Shown: piece by piece, positions 25,354 to 37,226 of the stretch | How positions within the stretch are numbered: position 1 is the first letter of the stretch | Layout: each line of letters begins with the position of its first letter | Origin: Mycolicibacterium sp. TY81 | GTDB lineage: Bacteria > Actinomycetota > Actinomycetes > Mycobacteriales > Mycobacteriaceae | Direction of reading: 5' to 3' | Length of the DNA stretch: 64,000 bases | Assembly: GCF_018326285.1 (NCBI RefSeq) | Contig: NZ_AP023362.1 | Location: forward strand, 5,952,001-6,016,000 | The notes under the pieces: model-generated | What the model was told of the DNA's origin: nothing | Database searches by the model: none | What the model saw: the letters and a program-made list of their open reading frames with translations, nothing else | Made by a program: the position numbers and the translations under genes

Positions 25354-25770
25354 CGGCAATCCTCCCTCGACACCACGGAGCCTCGGTACAGACTCGCCAA
25401 GGCTACATCTGCCAATGGTTAACGATGGCCCTTTTGCTGACTCGCGCACCAATAATTCAAGATCGGTTTATCGCGAACGGAATTCGTGCCAGCAGCGCGG
25501 TTGCCATGCCATTTTCCGGCAAGCCGATCGTGCCCTGCCGATAGGACGTCGAGCCCGGTCAAACTCCGCGCTGGCAAATCGGTGCCTTCGTCGGTCGGTG
25601 CCGCTGTAGCGGCGCGGCCAGACCGACGGAGGACCTTCCTGGCGCTGTCAAGTCAGATCATGGCAAACCGGCTGATGTGGTGTTTTTCACTATGGGAAAC
25701 AAGATTCACCCCGAAAGACGATGTGCAGGCAAACCGGGCGTACGTCCGGTGCCGAAGCGTCCTCTGATGG
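25354..25770. other. Divergent intergenic region between the PE-PPE gene and the DUF7159 gene
   Basis: No gene recognised. It holds the promoter of the PE-PPE gene on the left, and an AT-richer patch (about 25430-25480 and 25660-25720) that may hold the promoter of the rightward gene, whose structured leader starts at 25771. Confidence 0.45.
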
Positions 25771-25814
25771 AGCGGGCGTGAAGCGCCCGCTGTTTGCCGA
25801 GGCATTCGGCAAAC
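25771..25814 (+). promoter_or_regulatory. Two adjacent perfect hairpins in the leader of the DUF7159 gene
   Basis: Stem 1 has arms 25771-25778 and 25784-25791 (AGCGGGCG/CGCCCGCT). Stem 2 has arms 25792-25800 and 25806-25814 (GTTTGCCGA/TCGGCAAAC). They abut with no gap, each has a 5-nt loop, and they end 25 nt before the start codon. They may be an RNA regulatory element, an attenuator or a small RNA. Confidence 0.5.
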
Positions 25815-25839
25815 GCGGAGAGTGACGAGGAGTGGCCCC

Positions 25840-26901
25840 ATGGATGCTGTGATCGGTGTTGCGCTCACCGCCACCACTGCGGGCATCACGCTCACGTCAG
25901 GTGACCAGGCCTTCGACGCTGCGGTCGACGGCGTGACGGTTTCCTTCGATGGCCGACGCCCGTCCGGGTCCCAACTGGCCGGCGCGGTACGCCGGATCTA
26001 CGCGCAGGGTGCCAAACGCGGCCGCCGTGCCCGCTCGGTTGCCGTCACTTGGACGGCCGACGCCGACGATCACGTCGCCGGATTCAGTGGACTGCCGGCC
26101 GAGCTGGATATCGAACTGCTGCCGATCCCGCTGGTATCGGCAGGCTCGGCGCTGGTGTGCGAGACCGACTACGCCGACACCGTCGTCTGCGTGTTGGAGC
26201 CTGATGTGGAACGTGGGCTACGAGGTCGCGCCGTCGTCGCGGACACCGACGAACCTCGGGCTGCTGTCGCGGTGGGACTGGATGCCGACGGTGCCGCCGG
26301 CTGGCTGGCCGACGTCCTCGGCCGACTCGATCACCGGCCGCAGCGGCTCGTCCTCGTCGGCACGGACGAGCACGTGCATCCCGTCGCCGTGGAGGTGCCG
26401 AACCACGTTCGGGTCGAGTCGGAGGCCGAGTCGCTCCTGGCGCTCGCGCATGGTGCCGCGTTGGCCTCGGTTCGCGACGCCGTTCCTGCAGCTGTGGACG
26501 AGCCTGATCCCAAACGCCTTGCCAGGAAGCCGGTTTGGCTGACGCCGGTGGCGCTCGCGGCGATGGTGCTGGTTTCGGCTCTGGTCGCGACCATGCCTCT
26601 GGGCTCTGCCGGCCCATCGCCGGCGCCCGCGCCGGCTCACGTATCCGTGTCGCCGGCCGTGCAAGTGCCGCCGAGTCCCAGTCCGCCTCCACCGGCGCCC
26701 GAGCCTGTGGCTGTGCCGGCGCCGGCGTCGGATGCGCCCGCGGTCAACCAGAAACAGAACCAGAGCGATACGTCCGCGGGGGTGCCCGAGGGCCGAACGC
26801 CGTACGTCCCGCCGGTAGCCGTCGAGCCCGCGGTTCCGGTACCGCCGCAGGTTGCCGAAGTGTCGGACAACTGCGTCGTGTTGTGCGGTTTTGTGCTCTA
26901 G
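25840..26901 (+). CDS. Mycobacterial DUF7159-like membrane-anchored protein with proline-rich domain
   Basis: A 353-aa protein. The N-terminal domain starts MDAVIGVALTATTAGITL, which matches the start of the actinobacterial DUF7159-type family (actin/ASKHA-like beta start followed by alternating sheets). A single transmembrane helix (WLTPVALAAMVLVSALVATM) lies at about residues 230-250. An extracytoplasmic proline/alanine-rich stretch follows and the end is VSDNCVVLCGFVL with a C-x3-C. Function is unknown. The start follows GAGGAG by a suitable distance. The leader carries two hairpins. The next gene begins 57 nt later. Confidence 0.7.
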   Translation: MDAVIGVALTATTAGITLTSGDQAFDAAVDGVTVSFDGRRPSGSQLAGAVRRIYAQGAKRGRRARSVAVTWTADADDHVAGFSGLPAELDIELLPIPLVSAGSALVCETDYADTVVCVLEPDVERGLRGRAVVADTDEPRAAVAVGLDADGAAGWLADVLGRLDHRPQRLVLVGTDEHVHPVAVEVPNHVRVESEAESLLALAHGAALASVRDAVPAAVDEPDPKRLARKPVWLTPVALAAMVLVSALVATMPLGSAGPSPAPAPAHVSVSPAVQVPPSPSPPPPAPEPVAVPAPASDAPAVNQKQNQSDTSAGVPEGRTPYVPPVAVEPAVPVPPQVAEVSDNCVVLCGFVL

Positions 26902-26958
26902 GCGGTTTGCGGGGATTGCTTGGCAACAGCTCGGCGTGCTTGGCATGCTTGGTCCACT

Positions 26959-27744
26959 ATGGGTGATCTCGGGGTGTTCGGCGCGTGGCTCATGCTGGCG
27001 TTGGTCGTCGGCGGGGCGGTCTGCGTGGCGGTCGGCTGTGTGTTCGTGACGCGACGCATCATCGCCCGTGATGCGCGCCCGGAACAGAACTCGTTCCTGT
27101 CCCCGTTCCTCACCGTCGTCGGCCTGGTCTACGGGGCGCTCCTGGGGTTCACGGTGGTCGTCGGCTGGCAGCAGTTCCTCAGTGCCGAGACGAACGTCGC
27201 CAACGAAGCATCGACGTTGACGACGCTGTACCGCCAGACCGTCGCGATGCCGCAACCGGAGCAGGCGCAGGTTCGTGAGCAGTTGCGCAAGTATGCCGCC
27301 GCGGTTCAGGGACCCGCCTGGGGCATGGACGAATTCGCTGACATCAGCAACAACGGCCGTGCGGCGCTCAGCGAGCTGTATCGCATTGTGGGAACGCATG
27401 GTTCGGGGCCGAGCGCGAGCCCGATCGATTCGCAGTTCCTGAGCGAGCTGACGGTGCTGGCCTCGGATCGCAGCGAGCGCATCCTCAACTCCCACCAGCG
27501 CATCCCGGCGCTGCTGTGGGGTGCCCTGATCTTCGGAGGGGCGGTGCTGATCCTGCTGACGTGCTTCATGCGGCTGGAGAACGCCCGCGCGCACGCGGTA
27601 CTCGTCGGCGCGGTCGCCATCCTGTTGTCGCTGCTGCTGTACGTCATCTACACCCTGGACCATCCGTTCGGCCCCATAGGCGTTACCCCGCAGCCGTTTT
27701 CGCATGCGGTCAAGGTGTTCGACATGGTCGACCGCGGCAGCTGA
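26959..27744 (+). CDS. DUF4239-type membrane protein
   Basis: A 261-aa protein with N-terminal hydrophobic segments (WLMLALVVGGAVCVAVGCVF, then SPFLTVVGLVYGALLGF), the conserved GWQQFLSAETNVANEASTL, and two C-terminal membrane helices (LLWGALIFGGAVLILLTCF, VLVGAVAILLSLLLYVIY) followed by the family text LDHPFGPIGVTPQPF. DUF4239/bestrophin-like proteins are possible anion channels, but the role is unproven. It may be co-transcribed with the DUF7159 gene. The ATG at 26959 begins the first membrane segment. Confidence 0.75.
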   Translation: MGDLGVFGAWLMLALVVGGAVCVAVGCVFVTRRIIARDARPEQNSFLSPFLTVVGLVYGALLGFTVVVGWQQFLSAETNVANEASTLTTLYRQTVAMPQPEQAQVREQLRKYAAAVQGPAWGMDEFADISNNGRAALSELYRIVGTHGSGPSASPIDSQFLSELTVLASDRSERILNSHQRIPALLWGALIFGGAVLILLTCFMRLENARAHAVLVGAVAILLSLLLYVIYTLDHPFGPIGVTPQPFSHAVKVFDMVDRGS

Positions 27745-27779
27745 GCGTCGCTCCCGAGGTCGACCGGCGGCCGACGGTC

Positions 27780-27805
27780 TATTATCTGCGTATGAATGCA
27801 GATAA
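27780..27805 (+). promoter_or_regulatory. Leaderless kmtR promoter with ArsR-type operator
   Basis: -10 TATTAT (27780-27785) lies 6 nt before ATG 27792. TTATCTGC (27782-27789) and GCAGATAA (27798-27805) are perfect 8-bp arms around the start codon. ArsR-family sensors bind such dyads and would block initiation, so autoregulation is likely. Confidence 0.7.
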
Positions 27806-28189
27806 CCAGGTGCCGGCGCCGCTCGCCGACGACCAGGTGCGTCTGGTGGTGGAAGTGTTCCGGATGCTCGCCGACCCGACCCGCGTCCAACTGTTGTGGG
27901 CGTTGAGTGCGTGCGAGTTGTCGGTCAATGAATTGGCCGAGCGCGTCGGCAAGCCCGCGCCGTCGGTGTCACAGCATCTGGCGAAGCTGCGGATGGCGCG
28001 GTTGGTCCAGACGCGGCGGGCCGGGACGACGATCTTCTACAGCCTCGAGAACGAGCATGTGCGGCAGTTGGTGGTCGACGCCGTGCACAACGCCGAACAC
28101 GCGGGTCCCGGGGTGCCGGCGCATCATCGTCAGGACCCCGGCGTGCGGAGCCTCGGCGCCGACACCGCCGTGCGCAGGGGCGGTCGGCG

Positions 28190-28193
<4 letters not shown>
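27792..28193 (+). CDS. kmtR: Nickel/cobalt-sensing ArsR-family repressor KmtR
   Basis: A 133-aa protein. EVFRMLADPTRVQLLWAL is the ArsR core, PAPSVSQHLAKLRMARLV the recognition helix, and TIFYSLENEHVRQLVVDAVH with NAEHAGPGVPAHHR holds the His/Glu ligands. The text closely follows M. tuberculosis KmtR (Rv0827c), which senses Ni/Co and represses itself and a CDF exporter. Here the CDF gene overlaps the stop by 4 nt, a direct operonic version of that regulatory link. Leaderless start at a dyad operator. Confidence 0.85.
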
Positions 28194-29202
<1,009 letters not shown>

Positions 29203-29206
<4 letters not shown>

Positions 29207-29637
29207 ACCCTGCCGACGGCGCCGAGCTGCTGCAGCTGGGGCAGGGTATCGACGACGCCCCAGACTTCGGCGATCTTGCCCTCGGTGAACCGGATGATGA
29301 AGATCTCGTCGTACACAACGGTTTTGCCGGTCGGTGCCAGCCCGCGGTACTCGCCGAGGTGCGTCCCGGTCACGGTCTGGCGCGCGGCGAGTTTGTCATG
29401 GTCGACGACCATGTCGTCGACCATGACGTGAATGTCGGGGAAGGCTCGAAGGAGCAGCGTCCAGATGCGTTTCATGATGTCCGGCCCGGAACCTACGGCG
29501 AGCGGGGAGTGGACCACGGCGTCGGGGAGGAAGACGTCGTCGATCGTGCTCACGATGTCGTCGATGTCTCCGCTGTTGCAGCTGCAGTGGAATCGTTCGA
29601 ACGTCGCGACATTGGTGCTCGTGGGTGTCGTGGACAT
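29203..29637 (-). CDS. SnoaL-like polyketide cyclase-fold protein
   Basis: A 144-aa NTF2-like protein. FERFHCSCNSGDIDDIVSTI, then DAVVHSPLAVGSGPDIMKRI, DIHVMVDDMVVDHDKLAARQ, and EIFIIRFTEGKIAEVWGVVD are the SnoaL/ester-cyclase pattern. The actual reaction is unknown, and such proteins are often small stand-alone hydrolases or binding proteins. GGAGGG upstream of ATG 29637 supports the start. It lies downstream of nmtR on the same strand (48-bp gap), so it may be in the NmtR transcript. Confidence 0.82.
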
Positions 29638-29685
29638 GGACCCTCCTTGCGATGTGGCGCAACGGTTCGCGAGCCCACCGGGCAC

Positions 29686-30048
29686 TCAGCCTGCGTCGCT
29701 GGTGCGGTCTGCCAGCCCCAGCCTCAGGTGCTCGCTGTGATAGACGGCTTCGTCGAGCAGTTGCGCGACGTGGTTGTCGTACAGGCTGTAGACGATGCTG
29801 CGGCCGCTCCGGGTGCCGGTCACCAGTCCGAGATTCCGCAGCAGTCGGAGCTGATGGGAAACGAGGGACTGCTCGAGGCCGATCGTGTCGGCGAGGTCGG
29901 TGACGGAGCGGGCGCCCTGGCGTAGCTCGGTGAGGATCATCAATCGGCTTGGAGTGGCAAGCGCCTGCAGAGTCGTGGCGACCTGAGCCGCGGCGTCAGC
30001 GTCGAGCCGCCCGGTGGGGCGGTCACGCCCCTCGACACCATGTCCCAC
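29686..30048 (-). CDS. nmtR: Nickel/cobalt-sensing ArsR-family repressor NmtR
   Basis: A 120-aa protein. The N-terminal MGHGVEGRDRP is the NmtR-specific arm whose amino terminus and His3 take part in nickel binding. LATPSRLMILTELRQGA and LEQSLVSHQLRLLRNLG are the ArsR core. SLYDNHVAQLLDEAVYHSEH contains the alpha-5 ligands D-x-H-x10-H-x2-H. It matches M. tuberculosis NmtR (Rv3744), which represses the divergent P-type ATPase gene ctpJ, and the same divergent layout exists here. Confidence 0.93.
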   Translation of the reverse strand: MGHGVEGRDRPTGRLDADAAAQVATTLQALATPSRLMILTELRQGARSVTDLADTIGLEQSLVSHQLRLLRNLGLVTGTRSGRSIVYSLYDNHVAQLLDEAVYHSEHLRLGLADRTSDAG

Positions 30049-30073
30049 GGTTGTAGTGTACTAGGGCACACAC

Positions 30074-30089
30074 ATGAAGACGTATTCAT
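30074..30089. promoter_or_regulatory. ATGAA-N6-TTCAT dyad in the nmtR/ctpJ promoter region
   Basis: Short inverted repeat (30074-30078 and 30085-30089) just upstream of a TAACGT -10 candidate (30099-30104) for the ATPase gene, and 26 bp from nmtR. It is a plausible NmtR site, but the exact boundaries are uncertain. Confidence 0.45.
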
Positions 30090-30131
30090 TTGTTCTGATA
30101 ACGTTGACTGCATGTGTTTGCGAGGTGCGTC

Positions 30132-32060
<1,929 letters not shown>

Positions 32061-32078
32061 ACGATCGGACGGGGCTGC

Positions 32079-32261
32079 TCAGTCCTCGTAGGGGACGAAC
32101 TCGTCCTTGCTGACGCCGCACATGGGGCACACCCAGTCGTCGGGGATGTCCTCGAACGCGGTGCCGGGGGCGATCCCGCTGTCGGGGTCGCCGTCGGCGG
32201 GGTCGTAGATCATGCCGCAGCGCACGCAGATCCACAGCTGGGCGGTTTGGGTCTCGGTCAT
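32079..32261 (-). CDS. Rubredoxin
   Basis: A 60-aa protein with the two iron-binding CxxC knuckles, [17 protein letters not shown] and [15 protein letters not shown], plus the conserved [12 protein letters not shown]. It is a one-electron carrier in the cytosol for diiron membrane hydroxylases/desaturases. It lies 29 bp downstream of the desaturase gene on the same strand, which makes the desaturase its likely partner. Confidence 0.95.
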   Translation of the reverse strand: MTETQTAQLWICVRCGMIYDPADGDPDSGIAPGTAFEDIPDDWVCPMCGVSKDEFVPYED

Positions 32262-32290
32262 GTTTTATCCGTTCGGAAGAAGTGGTGTGG

Positions 32291-33373
32291 TCAGGGTTCG
32301 ACGTGCGCCGGGGCGAGGCTGAAGCGGTTGGCCCGCCCGAAGGTGCCGAAGTCGTTGAAGCGGACACCGTTGGCGCGCAGTACTTTCTGGCAATCGCGCT
32401 TGATCGCCTCGCGGAGGTAGAACGGGTCACGCACCAGGAAGTGGTGGATGGCGTGGGTCTCGCCGAAGTTGAAGCACAGGGCGTGGAAGGGCTTGAGCCA
32501 CTTGGCTGTCCACACCTGGGTCTGCTGCAACACGTTGTGCTTCTCGACGTCGCCGTAGTAGTGCATGTTGGAGCTGACGAAGTGCAGGCAGAACGTCCGC
32601 ACCGCGTTCGGCGCCAGCAGCGTGACGGCCACGAAGTCAAGCGCCGTCACCCAGCTGCCGGAAATGCTGCTGCCGGTGACGAATTCGTAGACGTGCACGC
32701 CGATGAACAGGTGCCACAGCGTGTAGTGGATGGTGCCGAGGGGGAAGTACAGCGCGAGCGTCTTGGCGGCGAGCTGACGCGCTTCTTCGGGGGAGCGGGC
32801 CTCGTGCTTGATGTAGGCGGTGACGATGGCGCGCTGTCGGAGCGGCTTGGTGTAGATGCCGAGCATCGAGTCGAGCAGGCTGAGCAGCCGGTGGCTGCCC
32901 CAGCGTTCGCCGTTGGTGATGCCGCGCTCCTCGAGGTCGGAATCGGTGCCCGAGACCTCGTGGTGGTGCAGGTGCAGCGTCCGCCGGATCCACGGGTTGA
33001 TGGTGCTGGGCCGGAAGAACCAGACCCCGAACATCATCGCGTTGTGCACCGGGCGGTTCTGCCGGAAGTACATGGAGTGGATGAGGTCGTGTTCCAGTTC
33101 GTGCAGCAATGACAGCCAGAACGCGGTGATCAGGATGGTTGCGTACCAGGGCAGGATGCCGGCCGCGTAGAGCGCGGCGTCGACGAGTACGCCGGCGATG
33201 GACGCCAGGAAGACCGCCATCCCGACGCCGTCCTGGTGTGCGGCGAGGAACGGATGGCGTTCGCGCCAGCAGTTGCCGATGCGGATGAGCTCGCCCCGGA
33301 TCGCGGCGATCCGGTCGCGGTCCTCCTCGGCCAGGTTGCGCTCGCCGGGTAGGCGGGTTGCGATACGTGCCAT
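32291..33373 (-). CDS. Membrane-bound diiron fatty-acid desaturase/hydroxylase
   Basis: A 360-aa protein with hydrophobic segments (VGMAVFLASIAGVLVDAALY, ILITAFWLSLLHELEHDLIH) and the three histidine boxes HELEHD, LHLHHHE and ETHAIHH of the membrane desaturase/AlkB superfamily. It oxidises acyl chains or hydrocarbons at the membrane with electrons from rubredoxin, encoded next. GGAGAA precedes ATG 33373. It is divergent from a TetR gene, with a GAAC-N4-GTTC dyad 22 bp upstream that probably controls it. Confidence 0.88.
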   Translation of the reverse strand: MARIATRLPGERNLAEEDRDRIAAIRGELIRIGNCWRERHPFLAAHQDGVGMAVFLASIAGVLVDAALYAAGILPWYATILITAFWLSLLHELEHDLIHSMYFRQNRPVHNAMMFGVWFFRPSTINPWIRRTLHLHHHEVSGTDSDLEERGITNGERWGSHRLLSLLDSMLGIYTKPLRQRAIVTAYIKHEARSPEEARQLAAKTLALYFPLGTIHYTLWHLFIGVHVYEFVTGSSISGSWVTALDFVAVTLLAPNAVRTFCLHFVSSNMHYYGDVEKHNVLQQTQVWTAKWLKPFHALCFNFGETHAIHHFLVRDPFYLREAIKRDCQKVLRANGVRFNDFGTFGRANRFSLAPAHVEP

Positions 33374-33392
33374 GATTTCTCCATTCAAGTTA

Positions 33393-33490
33393 GAGAACGA
33401 ATGTTCCGTAAGGTATGTTTGCCGATATGGCGAGGTCAATAGCTATAGTTGATTTCGTGACAGGCAACACAGAGAACAAACGCTCTCTAT
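33393..33490. promoter_or_regulatory. Two related dyads and a leaderless promoter between desaturase and TetR genes
   Basis: Site 1, GAACGAATGTTC at 33395-33406, is a 4-bp-arm dyad preceded by AGA. Site 2 at 33471-33488 repeats the left half as AGAGAACAAACG and ends TCTCT. They share AGAGAACRAAYGYTC. Between them a TATAGT -10 (33444-33449) lies 7 nt before GTG 33457. TetR repressors of fatty-acid desaturases (DesT, FadR types) use similar GAAC/GTTC sites. Confidence 0.5.
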
Positions 33491-34173
33491 CTGTCGAGGC
33501 GGACTCCGGCAATGGGCGGGATCGGCATGGGCGCCGGACGCAGCAGGAGCGCCGCGAGCACACCCGCCGCGCGTTGATGACGGCGGCGCTGGAACTGACC
33601 GGCAGCGGATCGAGCTTCGACGCGCTGAGCCTGCGGCAGCTCGCCAGTAAGGCGGGTGTCGCGCCGTCGGCGTTCTACCGCTACTTCCAGTCGCTCGACG
33701 ACCTCGGTCTCGCCGTGATTCACGAGACCTTTCGCACGCTGCGCGAGATCATGGGCGAGATGGCCACTCTCGACATCGATTCGTCCGGCGGCGCCATCCA
33801 CGTCGGGGTGCAGGCGCTTCGTGGCGTGGTCTCGCGGGACCATGCACACCTGGCGTTCCTGGCGCGCCAACGTGCGGCCGGTCATTCGGTGCTCCGGCGC
33901 GAGATTCGGTCGGAAATCCGTTTGTACGCCAGCCAATTGGCCACTTACATGGCCCGGTTCGAACCCATCCGGTCGTGGAGCGTCGGTGATGTCGAGATGC
34001 TGTCGAGCATGTTGATGGCCACCATCCTCGCCGGCATCGATTCGATGCTCGAGGTCATTGCGCGCGGGCTCGACGAAGAGACGACGGCGCGTGATCTGGA
34101 TGCGGCGGCCACCATGCTCGAGCGCCAGATCCGGTATCTGAACGTCGGTGCCACCGCGTGGCGGAGCAACTGA
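33457..34173 (+). CDS. TetR-family regulator, probable desaturase repressor
   Basis: A 238-aa protein. After a 25-residue basic arm the HTH reads [18 protein letters not shown], then [20 protein letters not shown] and LAVIHETF. The ligand domain is helical and ends RQIRYLNV. Length and layout match FadR/DesT-like TetR proteins. GTG 33457 is chosen because a TATAGT box ends 7 nt before it. ATG 33427 and GTG/ATG 33415 are alternatives. It is divergent from the desaturase and 43 bp upstream of an acyl-CoA dehydrogenase gene, so a lipid ligand (acyl-CoA) is a reasonable inference. Confidence 0.85.
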   Translation: MTGNTENKRSLSVEADSGNGRDRHGRRTQQERREHTRRALMTAALELTGSGSSFDALSLRQLASKAGVAPSAFYRYFQSLDDLGLAVIHETFRTLREIMGEMATLDIDSSGGAIHVGVQALRGVVSRDHAHLAFLARQRAAGHSVLRREIRSEIRLYASQLATYMARFEPIRSWSVGDVEMLSSMLMATILAGIDSMLEVIARGLDEETTARDLDAAATMLERQIRYLNVGATAWRSN

Positions 34174-34216
34174 TCACTCGCGGCACCGAAACACTTTGAC
34201 CACCAACAGGAGTGAC

Positions 34217-35428
34217 ATGACATTCTCACTACAACTCAGCGACGACGTCATCGAGGTGCGCGACTGGGTGCACCAGTTCGCCGCCGAAGTCGTCCGCCCT
34301 GCCGCCGCGGAATGGGATGAGCGGGAGCAGACGCCGTGGCCGATCATCCAGGAAGCGGCGAAGATCGGGCTGTACTCACCCGAACTGTTCGGCACGCAGG
34401 CCGCCGAACCGAGCGGGCTCGGCATGCTCACCGTGTTCGAGGAGCTGTTCTGGGGTGACGCCGGCATCGCGCTGTCCATCATGGGTACCGGTCTGGCCGC
34501 GGCGGCCTTGGCGGGCAACGGAACTCCCGAACAGATCGGGCAGTGGCTGCCGCAGATGTTCGGCTCGGCCGCGGACCCGAAGGTCGCGGCGTTCTGCTCA
34601 TCCGAGCCCGACGCGGGCTCCGACGTCGGGTCCATCCGGACCCGGGCCCGCTACGACGAGGCCACCCGGGAATGGGTGCTCAATGGCACCAAGACGTGGG
34701 CCACCAACGGCGGCATCGCCAACGTGCACGTCGTGGTCGCGTCCGTCTACCCGGAGCTCGGGTCGCGCGGCCAGGCCAGCTTCGTGATCGGGCCGGACAC
34801 CAAGGGGCTGTCGCAGGGGCAGAAGTTCAAGAAGCACGGCATCCGGGCGTCGCACACCGCCGAGGTGGTGCTCGACAACGTGCGGCTGCCTGAGGACGCG
34901 ATCCTCGGCGGCCGGGAGAAGTTCGAGGCCCGGGTGGCGCGGGTGAAGTCGGGCGTGTCCGCGGGTGGCCAGGCCGCGATGAAGACGTTCGAGCGAACCC
35001 GCCCGACGGTCGGGGCGATGGCGGTCGGGGTGGCCCGGGCGGCGTACGAGTACGCCCTCGAATATGCCTGCCAGCGTGAGCAATTCGGTAAGAAGATCGG
35101 CGAATTCCAGGCCATTGCCTTCAAACTGGCGGACATGAAGGCCCGCATCGACGCCGCCCGGCTGCTGGTGTGGCGGGCCGGCTGGATGGCGCGCAACAAT
35201 GTGCCGTTCGAGAACGCCGAGGGTTCGATGGCCAAGCTGGTGGCCAGCGAGACCGCCGTGTACGTGACCGACGAGGCGATTCAGATTCTCGGCGGCAACG
35301 GGTACACCCGCGACTATCCGGTCGAGCGGATGCACCGAGATGCCAAGATTTTCACGATCTTCGAGGGCACCAGTGAGATTCAGCGGTTGGTCATCTCACG
35401 GGCGGTGACGGGCCTGACGATCCGCTGA
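34217..35428 (+). CDS. Acyl-CoA dehydrogenase
   Basis: A 403-aa FAD-dependent dehydrogenase that introduces the alpha-beta double bond in acyl-Co[17 protein letters not shown] and [14 protein letters not shown] are the flavin/substrate blocks. The text [20 protein letters not shown] is the PS00073 region, and the C-terminal [19 protein letters not shown] ends with [14 protein letters not shown] carrying catalytic base Glu383. CAGGAG precedes ATG 34217. It is probably regulated with the TetR gene just upstream, as part of a lipid-remodelling locus with the desaturase. Confidence 0.93.
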   Translation: MTFSLQLSDDVIEVRDWVHQFAAEVVRPAAAEWDEREQTPWPIIQEAAKIGLYSPELFGTQAAEPSGLGMLTVFEELFWGDAGIALSIMGTGLAAAALAGNGTPEQIGQWLPQMFGSAADPKVAAFCSSEPDAGSDVGSIRTRARYDEATREWVLNGTKTWATNGGIANVHVVVASVYPELGSRGQASFVIGPDTKGLSQGQKFKKHGIRASHTAEVVLDNVRLPEDAILGGREKFEARVARVKSGVSAGGQAAMKTFERTRPTVGAMAVGVARAAYEYALEYACQREQFGKKIGEFQAIAFKLADMKARIDAARLLVWRAGWMARNNVPFENAEGSMAKLVASETAVYVTDEAIQILGGNGYTRDYPVERMHRDAKIFTIFEGTSEIQRLVISRAVTGLTIR

Positions 35429-35477
35429 ATCAAGACTCATCGATGCGGCCGGTACGCCGAGACCACCATCAGGGCAA

Positions 35478-36098
35478 TCAGACGAGTTCCGGCACTCTCA
35501 GGTGAGCGATCGCCAGCTCGAACTCACAGATGTCGACCAGACTGCCGCCCAACTGGGCGAGCTTTTCGGTGCGCAGCGCACTGGCCTGTTCGCGGTTGTT
35601 GTCCAGCGCCGCGGCGCTGTCGAACGTCACGGACGAAACGGCGCGTCCGGACGGCTTGTCGAGCAGGAGGCTGGCACTGCAGAACCCCTCGAGTTTCTCC
35701 AACGGCGGCAGGACCAGCGTCCGGTAGAAGTCGGTGAGGAGGTCCGCCTGATGAGGCTCGACGGAGAACCAGGCAACGCGAAGGCAGGCACTCTCCGGTG
35801 AGCGGTGGTGGCGGTGCAGCGCCGCCACCTCCCACTCACTGATCTCCTTCCGGGTCCCGTTCAGCAGCTCCGCCGCACGTTCACCGAGGGGTCGGGCGGC
35901 GTGCGCCGTCAGGTGCATCACTGCCTCCGACTCCCAGGAGCTGGTGGCGATGCACCGGCCCAGGCGCCGGTCCACCAGCAGCGACATCCCCGCGGCCCCC
36001 AGCTCCTCCAAGGCCGGGAGCACGGTGTCGCGCATGTACGCAATACCGGCGTCGATCGACGCCGGCTCGGCCTGAAACGTGGTTGAGCGTGCGTACAC
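35478..36098 (-). CDS. Protein with two ABM-like dimeric alpha/beta-barrel domains
   Basis: A 206-aa protein made of two similar halves. Each begins with a strand and helix (TTFQAEPASIDAGIAYMRD and AWFSVEPHQADLLTDFYRT), then ...LPALEELGAAGMSLLVDRRLG versus ...LPPLEKLEGFCSASLLLDK, then a strand (CIATSSWESEAVM versus AVSSVTFDSAAAL). This is the antibiotic-biosynthesis-monooxygenase/stress-protein ferredoxin-like fold in tandem. No catalytic residues can be named. It starts with GTG 36098. Confidence 0.65.
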   Translation of the reverse strand: MYARSTTFQAEPASIDAGIAYMRDTVLPALEELGAAGMSLLVDRRLGRCIATSSWESEAVMHLTAHAARPLGERAAELLNGTRKEISEWEVAALHRHHRSPESACLRVAWFSVEPHQADLLTDFYRTLVLPPLEKLEGFCSASLLLDKPSGRAVSSVTFDSAAALDNNREQASALRTEKLAQLGGSLVDICEFELAIAHLRVPELV

Positions 36099-36206
36099 CA
36101 GGCGCTCCTCGGTTGCGGCAGCGCCCCGTGGCGCTGCTGGTTCTCCCCACAGCGTCCCTTGTCGACCCCGGTGGTGTATGGACTTTGCCGGAATCCACAG
36201 GTTGCG

Positions 36207-36392
36207 TTAAGGAGCGACAACTGCGGCGCCGAACCAATGGCAAAGCAGCAGTGTGACTTCCACGTCTATGTGGTCTTCTTCGATCGGTCTGCCGAGCCGC
36301 GCGATGGCGAGCTGGCTGCGGTACTTCACCGAGTTGACGTGCAGGTGCAGCTCGCGGGCGCTGGAATTGAACCTCGGGTTGGTGCGCACGTA
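36207..36392 (-). pseudogene. PucR-family regulator, C-terminal HTH fragment
   Basis: About 61 codons: YVRTNPRFNSSARELHLHVN, then SVKYRSQLAIARLGRPIEED, and LLLCHWFGAAVVAP. This is the C-terminal HTH of PucR-type regulators (HTH_30). Upstream of 36392 the homology stops, and the remaining 400-500 codons of such a regulator are missing. The fragment is therefore a remnant. The region to 36640 shows no other PucR block. Confidence 0.78.
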
Positions 36393-36642
36393 CCCGCCGG
36401 GAGGGTCGGGGCACCGCTCATCGCTGTCGGGGTGAGGTGGGCGTGGCCATGGGCCTGGCAAACTCGCGCGAGGCCGCGTTCTCGGCGCGGTGGTTGGCCG
36501 AGGCGGTGCGCCCGGTGCTGCCGTGGGGTGGGCGGGGCGATGCGATTGGCGGAGTCCTGCGACGCCTGCCGGCTCCCGCGTCCCAGCGGCGCGCTATCTG
36601 GGAATGCGGGCGCGACCCGCGACTGACTGAATCGTCAATTTG

Positions 36643-36846
36643 TTACTGGCCGGTGGCGTAGGCCAGGGTGCGCGCACGTGCGGGCGCGGCGACGTGCGGC
36701 AATGCCACCGAGTGGACAGCGGCCGCGGCCGCGGTGCGGCGGGCGTTGAACCAGCGGATGCCGGCGGCGCCGACGACCAGCAGCAGCGGCCACAGGCCGA
36801 TGGCGAAGAGGACGATGGCGTCGAAGATGAAAGCGGGCTCGAACAT
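36643..36846 (-). CDS. Small single-pass membrane protein
   Basis: A 67-aa protein. MFEPAFIFDAIVLFAIGLWP with LLLVVGAAGIRWF forms one membrane span, then come basic residues and an alanine-rich tail. CAGGAG lies upstream of ATG 36846. No family known; possibly a short regulator of a membrane complex. Confidence 0.5.
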   Translation of the reverse strand: MFEPAFIFDAIVLFAIGLWPLLLVVGAAGIRWFNARRTAAAAAVHSVALPHVAAPARARTLAYATGQ

Positions 36847-37226
36847 GGCTGTGCTCCTGGGTTGGTGAAATATGTTTGTTCCGTTGATATTTGGTGTTTT
36901 CTCAACGGGGAAGCTGATACCAGAACGGTACGGCGCGGGCATGCGGCGACCCAGGTACCGCCGAGACAATCTTTTGGCGATCTGGCCCGAATCGTTGTCC
37001 CTGAGGAACAAAGGGGCAGCAATTTTCCGCGGGTGACCCCATTCCGGCTCGCTGCGCCATCAAGGTCCTGGGCGCCGACTCGGACGATATGACCTCGAGA
37101 ACTTCGAGCGTGAGCAGCGGGCCATGGGCCCGGGTATCAGGTCATCTCAACATCGTGCCGGTGCTGCACAGCGGCTGACGTTCACAGGGCGCTGAAACCG
37201 CGCACCACCACGCGGGTTGAGCGCTG
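36847..37226. other. Intergenic stretch without a recognised gene
   Basis: The left part contains the promoter of the small membrane protein (AT-rich 36870-36910). The rest shows no motif, repeat or RNA. Confidence 0.45.
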
